Below, in pieces: positions 1 to 6,050 of a stretch of 8,693 nt of DNA. Numbering within the stretch: position 1 is the first letter of the stretch; each line of letters begins with the position of its first letter. The position numbers and the translations under genes are program-made. Below the pieces are notes generated by a model that worked only from the letters and a program-made list of their open reading frames with translations, searched no databases and had not been told where the DNA came from. This DNA comes from an uncultured Slackia sp. Lineage in GTDB: Bacteria > Actinomycetota > Coriobacteriia > Coriobacteriales > Eggerthellaceae. The stretch spans positions 1 to 8,693 of the forward strand of contig USEQ01000037.1 in the NCBI GenBank assembly GCA_900553655.1, written 5' to 3'.

Positions 1-909
1 GGCACCATCCGCGCCATGCTTGACGGCACGGTGTTTCGTACCCCCATCGTGGTCAAAGGCATCGAGCCGTGCGTGCGCAACTGGGTAAAGCCCATCACCA
101 TCGCGCGCCATGCATACGGTGACGTGTACAAGAACGCCGAGATGCGCGTTCCCGCTGCAGGCAAGGTCGAGCTGGTCTACACCGCCGAAGACGGCAGCGA
201 GCAGCGTGAGCTGATTCATACCTTCGCGGGCCCCGGTGTCGTACAGGGCATGCACAACCTGGACGGCTCCATCGAGAGCTTTGCTCGCAGCTGCTTCAAC
301 TATGCGCTCGACGTGAAGCAGGACCTGTGGTTTGCCACCAAAGACACCATTTCCAAGAAGTACGACCATCGCTTCAAGGATATCTTCCAGGAAATCTACG
401 ATGCCGAATACGCCGAGCGTTTCGAGGCTGCAGGCATCGAGTACTTCTATACGCTGATCGACGATGCGGTCGCTCGCGTGATGAAGGCCGATGGCGGTTT
501 CATCTGGGCTTGCAAGAACTACGACGGCGACGTGATGAGCGATATGGTCTCCTCGGCCTTCGGTTCTCTCGCCATGATGACTTCGGTGCTCGTGTCTCCG
601 CAGGGCGTTTACGAATACGAGGCGGCGCACGGCACGGTACAGCGTCATTACTACAAGCACCTCAAGGGCGAGACCACGTCCACGAATTCCGTGGCGACCA
701 TCTTCGCCTGGACCGGCGCCCTGCGTAAGCGCGGCGAGCTTGACGGCCTGGGCGATCTGGTCGATTTCGCCGACCGTTTGGAAAAGGCGACGCTCGACAC
801 GATCGAAGCGGGCGAGATGACGGGAGATTTGGCGCGCATCACCACGCTTGAGAATCCCACGACGCTTTCCACACGCGATTTCATCCTGGCAATCGCCAAA
901 CGTCTCTAA
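1..909 (+). CDS. icd: NADP-dependent isocitrate dehydrogenase, homodimeric eukaryote-like class (5'-truncated)
   Basis: The reading frame is open from base 1 to a TAA at 907-909, giving the last 302 residues. Compared with the roughly 410-residue family, about 95-100 N-terminal residues lie outside the window. The enzyme oxidatively decarboxylates isocitrate to 2-oxoglutarate with NADP+ in the cytosolic TCA cycle. Recognisable family blocks in fragment numbering are GTVFR (9-13), [14 protein letters not shown] (28-41, whose Arg36 matches human IDH1 Arg132), [16 protein letters not shown] near residue 120, the metal-binding LIDD and CKNYDGD blocks near 155-180, the cofactor-binding [12 protein letters not shown] near 210, and [15 protein letters not shown] near 230. 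The spacing and wording follow the human IDH1/Thermotoga type, not the E. coli Icd type. The Arg that human IDH1 has in NIPRLV is not at that position here; the local sequence is GIEPCVRNW, so a nearby Arg may replace it. A hairpin terminator follows the stop closely, so this gene is not co-transcribed with kdp. The family call is very safe. Confidence 0.96.
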   Translation, partial: GTIRAMLDGTVFRTPIVVKGIEPCVRNWVKPITIARHAYGDVYKNAEMRVPAAGKVELVYTAEDGSEQRELIHTFAGPGVVQGMHNLDGSIESFARSCFNYALDVKQDLWFATKDTISKKYDHRFKDIFQEIYDAEYAERFEAAGIEYFYTLIDDAVARVMKADGGFIWACKNYDGDVMSDMVSSAFGSLAMMTSVLVSPQGVYEYEAAHGTVQRHYYKHLKGETTSTNSVATIFAWTGALRKRGELDGLGDLVDFADRLEKATLDTIEAGEMTGDLARITTLENPTTLSTRDFILAIAKRL

Positions 910-920
910 ACTTTGCAAGA

Positions 921-966
921 CAAGGCGCGCTTCGACGACGTTTGCCGAAGCGCGCCTTGCTATTTT
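921..966 (+). terminator. Rho-independent-type terminator of icd (first of a tandem pair)
   Basis: A perfect 14-bp inverted repeat (arms 921-934 and 946-959, GC-rich, 11-nt loop) begins 12 nt after the icd stop codon. It is followed by a short T-rich run at 961-966. The stem is strong but the T tract is weak, so termination here may be incomplete. This would fit the stronger hairpin that follows 40 nt later. Confidence 0.8.
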
Positions 967-1003
967 CGCGGCCTGCGTTTTGCCGCGGTTTGTCTTCTGT
1001 TTC

Positions 1004-1064
1004 GAAAGGCATGTCGTTTCATCGAGAGTCGTTTTCGATGAAACGACATGCCTTTTCTTTTTTT
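1004..1064 (+). terminator. Strong terminator with a perfect 20-bp stem
   Basis: Arms 1005-1024 and 1036-1055 are perfect reverse complements. The stem can extend inward by A-T, G-U and A-T pairs to a 5-nt loop near 1028-1032, and outward by one G-U pair. It is followed directly by an almost pure T tract (1053-1064, one C). This is a textbook intrinsic terminator reading on the + strand. It insulates the kdp promoter region from icd read-through. The opposite strand lacks a comparable T tract, so I do not call it bidirectional. Confidence 0.9.
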
Positions 1065-1118
1065 GCGTGTGACGAGCACAAGGTGGGCTATGAGCCGTGC
1101 TCTCTGGCATCGCGGTCA

Positions 1119-1171
1119 ATCTTAATGCGATCTTAATACGCATGCTTTTCTTCCTAACGCCGCATTAACGG
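1119..1171 (+). promoter_or_regulatory. Candidate KdpE (OmpR/PhoB-family) operator: two pairs of 11-bp direct repeats
   Basis: Bases 1119-1129 and 1130-1140 are a head-to-tail 11-bp repeat with one mismatch (ATCTTAATGCG and ATCTTAATACG). A second pair places TAACG at 1155-1159 and 1166-1170, again exactly 11 bp apart. The four TTAA/CTAA cores start at 1122, 1133, 1154 and 1165, so steps of 11, 21 and 11 bp put them on about the same helix face. OmpR/PhoB-family regulators, which include KdpE, bind tandem repeats of this spacing. The array lies directly upstream of kdpF, and the locus encodes the KdpD kinase. Assigning it to KdpE is inference; kdpE itself is outside the window. Confidence 0.6.
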
Positions 1172-1192
1172 GAACTTTCGTATCGTAGGCAT
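1158..1192 (+). promoter_or_regulatory. Putative kdp promoter, activator-dependent type
   Basis: A weak -10-like hexamer, TATCGT, lies at 1181-1186. There is no credible -35 at the right distance; the hexamer 17 bp upstream is CGCCGC. The last repeat core ends about 10 bp before the -10. That is the layout of PhoB-type promoters, where the bound activator replaces the -35 contact. Transcription would start near 1193, giving a leader of about 115 nt before kdpF. The exact start cannot be fixed from the sequence. Confidence 0.4.
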
Positions 1193-1309
1193 CGAGCCGA
1201 GGGTTGCTTTCGGCTTCGTCTTTGCCGACCACGTGGAGTATTGCGCGGGTTGGGCGGACGAGTTTCGACGATGGTGACGTGCCGTCTATGGAAAGGAATG
1301 TGCGGTCTT
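1193..1309 (+). other. Presumed 5' leader of the kdp operon; no known riboswitch recognised
   Basis: This stretch has no convincing gene. A small hairpin can form from 1195-1200 with 1210-1215 (6 bp, 9-nt loop). The rest shows no strong stem and no T tract. I looked for the c-di-AMP (ydaO-type) riboswitch often found before potassium genes and saw nothing resembling its core. A GAAAGGAA ribosome-binding segment at 1291-1298 serves kdpF. Confidence 0.4.
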
Positions 1310-1402
1310 ATGGAAATCGTGACAGGATGCGTCGGCGCGGCAGGTGCGCTTGCGGCTCTTTACCTGTTTTACGTGCTGCTCAGGGGAGATGATGAAAGGT
1401 GA
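1310..1402 (+). CDS. kdpF: KdpF, small membrane subunit of the K+-transporting ATPase
   Basis: ATG at 1310 opens a 30-codon frame ending with TGA at 1400-1402. The peptide is one hydrophobic helix, with ALAALYLFYVLL at about residues 13-24 and a charged tail RGDDER. This matches the size and layout of KdpF, which is about 29 residues in E. coli and has a similar YLVYALI core followed by a polar end. KdpF sits in the membrane against KdpA and stabilises the KdpFABC complex. The GTG start of kdpA overlaps its stop codon by 4 nt, so the two are probably translationally coupled. A ribosome-binding segment GAAAGGAA lies about 12 nt upstream. An in-frame ATG at 1298 would add four residues but sits on top of that site, so I prefer 1310. 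Position and hydropathy carry the call, since so short a peptide has little sequence signal. Confidence 0.85.
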   Translation: MEIVTGCVGAAGALAALYLFYVLLRGDDER

Positions 1403-3174
1403 TCGACGAGATTTTCGAATACGCCGTGTATGTGGCTTTTCTTATTGCGTGCGCACTGCCTCTTTCTGCCTACATCAACAAGGTCATGGCGGGAGAGAAG
1501 CATTTCTTGAGCTGCGTCATCGCCCCTGTCGAGCGGTGCGCGTGTCGTATCATGGGCATCGATTCGTGCGAGCAGATGGGATGGCGGAAGTATCTTGCGA
1601 GCGCTTTGATCTTCTCCATCGTGTCTTTCGTTGTACTTATGGCCGTTCTTATGCTGCAGGGTTTTCTTCCTCTCAATCCCGAGGGGCTTTCGGGCCTTTC
1701 GGGAGATCTTGCTTTCAACACCGCGGCGAGCTTCGTAAGCAATACGAATTGGCAGTCGTATTCGGGCGAGTCTACCCTGAGCTATTTCTCGCAGGCTATA
1801 GGCTTGACGGTGCAGAACTTTGTCACTCCCGCCGTGGGCATGGCGGTGCTGTTTGCGCTGTTTCGCGGACTTGTTGCGCAGAATAGCGAGGGCCTCGGTT
1901 CGTTTTGGACGGATGTCGTGCGCGCATTGCTCGGCGTGTTGATTCCTCTTTCTTTGGTGTTGGCGGTTGTAGACGTTTGGCAGGGGTCTCCTCAGAACAT
2001 GTCCGATTACCAGACGACTCAGCTTGTCGAGCCGGTCGGCATCGCCGAGAACGGAGAGGTCGTTTCGGCTGACGACCCATCTGCTGTTGAAGTAGTGGAC
2101 GAGATGGTCGTTCCCATGGGGCCTCAGGCGAGCCAGGTTGCCATTAAGCAGCTCGGCACCAACGGAGGCGGCTATAACGGAGTGAATTCCGCGAGTGCAC
2201 TGGAGAACCCCACGCCGCTGAGCAATCTGCTTCAATGCGTCAGTTTGCTGCTCGTTCCCGTTGCCTTGGTGTTTTCTTTCGGCCGTTTCGTGAACGATCG
2301 CCGTCAGGGCCATGCGATATTCTTCTCGATGTTTGCCATCCTTATGGTCGCCCTGTTTGCTGTCGGGTATTTCGAGATGGCGGGCACGCCCCAGCTTGCT
2401 CAAGACGGCGCGGTCTACATGGGGCAGGTGGGCCAGTCCGGGGGCAACATGGAAGGCAAGGAGACTCGTTTCGGCGTGACCGACTCTGCGCTGTGGGCGA
2501 CGTTTACCACGGCGGCTTCCAATGGCTCGGTGAATTCTATGCACGATTCGTTTACCCCGATGGGGGGTATGGTGCCGATGCTGCTCATGCAGTTGGGCGA
2601 AATCATCTTCGGCGGTATAGGATGCGGCCTGTATTCCATGATCGGTTTTGTGATTTTGACTGTGTTCATCGCCGGTTTGATGGTGGGGCGCACGCCTGAA
2701 TACCTGGGCAAGAAGATCGGTCCCAAAGAGATGCGTATGGCGGTGGTGCTCGCCATCTGCACGCCTGTGGTCATCTTGATCGGCGCGGCGGCAATGTGCT
2801 TGGACCCGGCTACGTTCGCCAGCCTTTCCAACTCGGGTCCGCACGGCTTTTCCGAAGTGCTCTATGCGGCTACGTCGGCGGGCGCCAACAATGGCTCGGC
2901 CTTCGCGGGCATGAATTGCAACACGCCGTTTCTCAACATGGTGCTCGGCCTCGAGATGCTGGCTAATCGCTTCATTCCTATGGCTGCCGCGTTGTGCCTG
3001 GCTGGAAGCTTGGCGAATCGCCAAAAGGTAGCTGTTTCGGCGGGAACGCTGTCCACGGCCAATGGCATGTTCGTATTCCTCTTGATTCTGATTGTTTTGC
3101 TCATCGCAGCGCTTTCCATGTTGCCCGCCTTGGCGCTGGGTCCCGTGGCAGAGCAGCTTCAGATGATGCATTAG
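1399..3174 (+). CDS. kdpA: KdpA, K+-binding and translocating subunit of the K+-transporting ATPase
   Basis: KdpA is the channel-like subunit of the high-affinity K+ pump and takes K+ from outside through a selectivity filter. The product has 591 residues against 557 in E. coli. The four filter loops are visible: TNWQSYSGE (116-124), GTNGGGYN (253-260), SNGSVNSMHDS (374-384) and ANNGSAFAG (496-504). The filter-region Gln is intact (Gln119, E. coli Gln116). Other family blocks are NMEGKETRFGV (350-360), GRTPEYLGKKI (430-440), GPHGFSEVLYA (480-490) and PALALGPVAE (576-585). Ten hydrophobic spans are expected. The start is GTG at 1399, preceded by AGGGGAG (1382-1388), and overlaps the kdpF stop by 4 nt. 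Two oddities are a four-cysteine cluster at 39-57 and an acidic insertion of about 21 residues at 211-238, just before the second filter loop. kdpB follows 18 nt later. Identity is certain. Confidence 0.98.
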   Translation: MIDEIFEYAVYVAFLIACALPLSAYINKVMAGEKHFLSCVIAPVERCACRIMGIDSCEQMGWRKYLASALIFSIVSFVVLMAVLMLQGFLPLNPEGLSGLSGDLAFNTAASFVSNTNWQSYSGESTLSYFSQAIGLTVQNFVTPAVGMAVLFALFRGLVAQNSEGLGSFWTDVVRALLGVLIPLSLVLAVVDVWQGSPQNMSDYQTTQLVEPVGIAENGEVVSADDPSAVEVVDEMVVPMGPQASQVAIKQLGTNGGGYNGVNSASALENPTPLSNLLQCVSLLLVPVALVFSFGRFVNDRRQGHAIFFSMFAILMVALFAVGYFEMAGTPQLAQDGAVYMGQVGQSGGNMEGKETRFGVTDSALWATFTTAASNGSVNSMHDSFTPMGGMVPMLLMQLGEIIFGGIGCGLYSMIGFVILTVFIAGLMVGRTPEYLGKKIGPKEMRMAVVLAICTPVVILIGAAAMCLDPATFASLSNSGPHGFSEVLYAATSAGANNGSAFAGMNCNTPFLNMVLGLEMLANRFIPMAAALCLAGSLANRQKVAVSAGTLSTANGMFVFLLILIVLLIAALSMLPALALGPVAEQLQMMH

Positions 3175-3192
3175 GAAAGGGTGTGAGCTAAG

Positions 3193-5301
3193 GTGAAATC
3201 CGTTTCCAAGACGGCGAGCGATTCTCGCGCTCAGGCGATGAGCGCCGTATCGGGAGCCTTCGCGAAGCTCGCGTTTCGCGAGCAGGCGAAAAACCCCGTT
3301 ATGCTCATGGTTTACGTTTCGGCCATATTGACGACGGCTTTGTTCGTATTGAGCTTGTTTGGCGTGGCGGATTCGAAGCCCGGCTATATTTGCGCGATTG
3401 CAGTGGTGCTGTGGTTGACGGTGCTGTTTGCCAATTTCGCCGAGTCTTTGGCGGAGGGTCGCGGCAAGGCCCAGGCGGACAGTCTTCGTGCGGCGAAAAA
3501 GGACGTCGCTGCTCTTAAACTTAACGACTGTCTGGCCGCCCGTGGTAGCCATGAGGCTGATCCTGCGGCATTCTACGAGCGTGAGGCCGTCGAAGTATCC
3601 TCGAGCGAGTTGGGTTGCGAAGATGTAGTGTTCGTGCGGGCAGGCGATCAGATTCCGGCTGACGGCGAAGTCATCGTGGGCGCGGCGTCGGTCGATGAAT
3701 CCGCCATCACGGGCGAATCCGCCCCGGTCATTCGCGAATCGGGCGGTGATCGCTCCAGCGTTACCGGTGGCACGACGGTTCTTTCCGACTGGTTGGTGCT
3801 TCGCGTTACCCAAGAGCGCGGCAAGAGCTTTTTGGACCAGATGATCTCTATGGTCGAGGCCGCTTCGCGCAAGCGCACCCCCAACGAGATTGCTCTACAG
3901 ATTCTCCTTGTGGCTTTGACCATCGTGTTCTTGCTGGTCACCATGTCTTTGTTTACGTTCAGCGATTTCGGCGCGCAGCTTGCGGATATGGGTAATCCCA
4001 CCACGATTACCAGCTTGGTCGCTCTGTTCGTATGCCTTGCCCCCACGACGATCGGCGCTTTGCTTTCTGCAATCGGCATCGCAGGCATGAGCCGTCTCAA
4101 TCGCGCCAACGTGCTCGCCATGAGCGGCCGTGCGGTTGAAGCCGCCGGCGACGTCGATATCCTGATGTTGGACAAGACGGGCACCATCACACTCGGCAAC
4201 CGTCAGGCATGCGAATTCGTGCCGGTGGACGGCGCCGCCGAAGAGGAGCTTGCCGATGCGGCCCAGTTGGCGAGTCTGACCGACGAAACCCCCGAGGGCC
4301 GCTCTATCGTGGTGCTTGCCAAGGAGCGTTTCGGGATTCGCGGCCGTGATTTGGAAGGCGCGGGCATGGAAAGCATTCCGTTTACCGCGCAGACGCGCAT
4401 GAGCGGTGTCAACTTTGACGGCCACGAGATTCGCAAAGGTGCTGCCGACGCCGTGCGTTCCTACGTGGAGTCCTATGGCGGAACGTACAGCGACGAATGC
4501 CGTTGCGTCGTGGAGGAAATCTCGCGTGCCGGTGGCACTCCGCTGCTCGTCGCCCGCGACCATGCGATTCTTGGCGTGGTGTACCTGAAAGACGTCGTCA
4601 AGCAGGGCATCAAGGAGAATTTTGCTTCGTTACGCAAGATGGGCATCAAGACCATCATGATCACGGGAGACAATCCCATGACCGCCGCCGCTATTGCCGC
4701 TGAGGCCGGCGTGGACGACTTCCTGGCTGAGGCGACGCCGGAAAGCAAGCTTGATGCCATTCGCCAGTATCAGGCCGAAGGTCATATGGTGGCCATGACC
4801 GGCGACGGTACCAATGACGCCCCTGCGCTTGCCCAGGCCGATGTCGCCGTGGCTATGAATTCCGGCACGCAGGCCGCTAAAGAAGCAGGCAATATGGTCG
4901 ACTTGGATTCGAACCCCACCAAGCTGATTGATGTCGTGCGCATTGGCAAGCAGCTTCTCATGACCCGAGGAAGCCTGACCACGTTTTCCATCGCGAATGA
5001 CCTGGCGAAGTATTTCGCCATCATCCCGGCGTTGTTCGTGGGGCTGTATCCGCAGCTTGAGGTGCTCAACATCATGCATCTTGCGAGTCCCGAATCGGCG
5101 ATTCTTTCGGCGATTGTCTACAACGCATTGATCATCGTGGTTCTTATCCCCTTGGCGCTTAAAGGCGTGAAATATCGCGAGGTCTCTTCGAGCAAGCTGC
5201 TTGCTCATAATCTGCTGGTATATGGTCTGGGCGGCATCATTCTTCCGTTCATCGCAATCAAAGCTATCGACGTGATCTTTGTTGCATGCGTGTTGGCATA
5301 G
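3193..5301 (+). CDS. kdpB: KdpB, P-type ATPase subunit of the K+-transporting ATPase
   Basis: KdpB hydrolyses ATP to drive K+ through the KdpFABC complex in the cytoplasmic membrane. The 702-residue product has the full P-type set: TGES of the actuator domain (173-176), phosphorylation motif DKTGT (327-331, Asp327), nucleotide-pocket Phe397 and KGA (Lys415), TGDNP (491-495) and GDGTNDAP (537-544). Ser176 matches E. coli Ser162, the site whose phosphorylation switches the pump off at high K+. The charged pair in the fifth membrane helix, Asp603 and Lys606, is present in [14 protein letters not shown]. The M4 motif reads [10 protein letters not shown] where E. coli has CLIPTTIGGL. The GTG start at 3193 is chosen because it aligns with the E. 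coli N-terminus and upstream GTGs hit stops at once. Its ribosome-binding segment AGGAAAGG (3173-3180) overlaps the kdpA stop, 12 nt before the start. The E. coli KGD actuator segment is GCED here (141-144), after a loop slightly longer than in E. coli. Confidence 0.98.
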   Translation: MKSVSKTASDSRAQAMSAVSGAFAKLAFREQAKNPVMLMVYVSAILTTALFVLSLFGVADSKPGYICAIAVVLWLTVLFANFAESLAEGRGKAQADSLRAAKKDVAALKLNDCLAARGSHEADPAAFYEREAVEVSSSELGCEDVVFVRAGDQIPADGEVIVGAASVDESAITGESAPVIRESGGDRSSVTGGTTVLSDWLVLRVTQERGKSFLDQMISMVEAASRKRTPNEIALQILLVALTIVFLLVTMSLFTFSDFGAQLADMGNPTTITSLVALFVCLAPTTIGALLSAIGIAGMSRLNRANVLAMSGRAVEAAGDVDILMLDKTGTITLGNRQACEFVPVDGAAEEELADAAQLASLTDETPEGRSIVVLAKERFGIRGRDLEGAGMESIPFTAQTRMSGVNFDGHEIRKGAADAVRSYVESYGGTYSDECRCVVEEISRAGGTPLLVARDHAILGVVYLKDVVKQGIKENFASLRKMGIKTIMITGDNPMTAAAIAAEAGVDDFLAEATPESKLDAIRQYQAEGHMVAMTGDGTNDAPALAQADVAVAMNSGTQAAKEAGNMVDLDSNPTKLIDVVRIGKQLLMTRGSLTTFSIANDLAKYFAIIPALFVGLYPQLEVLNIMHLASPESAILSAIVYNALIIVVLIPLALKGVKYREVSSSKLLAHNLLVYGLGGIILPFIAIKAIDVIFVACVLA

Positions 5302-5321
5302 GCGAAAGGACGAAACGCATT

Positions 5322-5921
5322 ATGAAATGCATCGAGAATTGGGCGAAGGGTTTTGCGTTGTTCGCCGGCGCGACGCTTGTCTGCGGCGCTTTGTACACGG
5401 CGGTCGTTACGCTGGTCGCTCAGGTGGCATTCCCCTATCAGGCGAACGGCAGTTTCGTTGAGGGTTCCGACGGCAATCGCTACTCTATGCTGGTTGGCCA
5501 GAGCTATTCCGACGAAGGGCATATGTGGGGTCGCGTTCAGAACTACAACGCCGAGACATTTGTGGGAGAAGACGGTTCCATCCGACTGTGGGCCGGTCCA
5601 TCCAACATCAGTCCTGCAAGCGAGGACTTCGAGTCGTCCGTTGCCGAGCGCGTAGCTGGAATCCGCGCTGCTCACCCCGAGCATGCAGGCGAACCTGTGC
5701 CGAGCGATTTGGTAACATGCTCGGGTTCTGGTTTCGATCCGCACATCTCTCCCGCGGCCGCAGAGTATCAGGTGGAGCGTTTGGCGAAGAATACCGGTAA
5801 ATCCGAAGAGGAAATCCGTACTATTATCCGCGAATGTACAGATGGGCCGCAGTTCGGCATCTTGGGAGATGCGACCGTAAATGTGCTGAAGGTCAATCTG
5901 ATGCTTGACGGAATCTTGTAG
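5322..5921 (+). CDS. kdpC: KdpC, accessory subunit of the K+-transporting ATPase
   Basis: KdpC is the single-span subunit that binds KdpA near its outer mouth and is needed for assembly and high K+ affinity. The 199-residue product (E. coli 190) has one membrane helix at about 8-37, then the family motif YQANGS (39-44) and an outward-facing domain. Further family blocks are LVGQSYS (57-63), PSDLVTCSGSGFDPHISPAAAEYQVERLAK (127-156) and a C-terminal VNVLKVNLMLD (186-196). ATG 5322 is chosen because GAAAGGA (5304-5310) lies 11 nt upstream. An in-frame ATG at 5286 would add 12 polar residues inside the kdpB end without a ribosome-binding site. The gene starts 20 nt after the kdpB stop, consistent with one transcript. 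Confidence 0.96.
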   Translation: MKCIENWAKGFALFAGATLVCGALYTAVVTLVAQVAFPYQANGSFVEGSDGNRYSMLVGQSYSDEGHMWGRVQNYNAETFVGEDGSIRLWAGPSNISPASEDFESSVAERVAGIRAAHPEHAGEPVPSDLVTCSGSGFDPHISPAAAEYQVERLAKNTGKSEEEIRTIIRECTDGPQFGILGDATVNVLKVNLMLDGIL

Positions 5922-6050
5922 CGGTCGGTTTGCGGTTGTGTACCGTAGGTTGTAACGGCTTGCGATAAGCGAGCGTCGAAGAGGGCGGGCGAAAGCCGCG
6001 CCCCTTCGGCGTTTCGACAGAGAAAGCGAGTGGTCGTGGAGTTCGAAAAG
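5922..6050 (+). other. kdpC-kdpD spacer
   Basis: The 129-nt gap is the only sizeable one inside the operon. Its first half (5922-5973) shows no gene, good promoter or operator repeat. Its second half carries the hairpin listed separately and the weak GGAG (6038-6041) ahead of kdpD. In-frame GTG codons at 6030 and 6036 are alternative kdpD starts. Confidence 0.5.
5974..6011 (+). promoter_or_regulatory. Stable GAAA-capped RNA hairpin between kdpC and kdpD
   Basis: The RNA can fold with GAAA (5991-5994) as the loop, GGC (5988-5990) on GCC (5995-5997), GGGCG (5983-5987) on CGCCC (5999-6003), and CGAAG (5977-5981) on CTTCG (6004-6008). Only A5982 and G5998 bulge out. Outer pairs reach 5974 with 6011, giving about 16 pairs. 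Only a TTT follows, so it is not a good terminator. It more likely marks RNA processing, 3'-end protection of kdpFABC, or partial attenuation before kdpD. The function is inferred. Confidence 0.5.

Noticed and set aside
1070..1309. Possible c-di-AMP or other riboswitch upstream of the potassium operon
   Set aside because: No conserved riboswitch core, no multi-helix junction and no expression-platform terminator were recognised after the presumed transcription start.
1204..1392. A 62-codon + strand frame in the leader
   Set aside because: It starts with a non-ATG codon, has no ribosome-binding site, no domain, and overlaps kdpF in another frame.
1369..3813. An 814-codon open frame on the minus strand, opposite kdpA and part of kdpB
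   Set aside because: The predicted protein is rich in His, Arg and Gln with no recognisable domain. kdpA and kdpB share one reading frame, so their codon bias keeps the antisense frame free of stops. It is a shadow of the two pump genes.
5286..5321. Earlier in-frame ATG for kdpC overlapping the kdpB end
   Set aside because: It has no ribosome-binding site and would add a polar extension not expected in KdpC. ATG 5322 has GAAAGGA at a suitable distance.
5930..5956. Possible internal promoter for kdpD (TTGCGG followed by TGTAAC)
   Set aside because: The spacing is 15 bp and both hexamers are poor, so chance is the simpler explanation.
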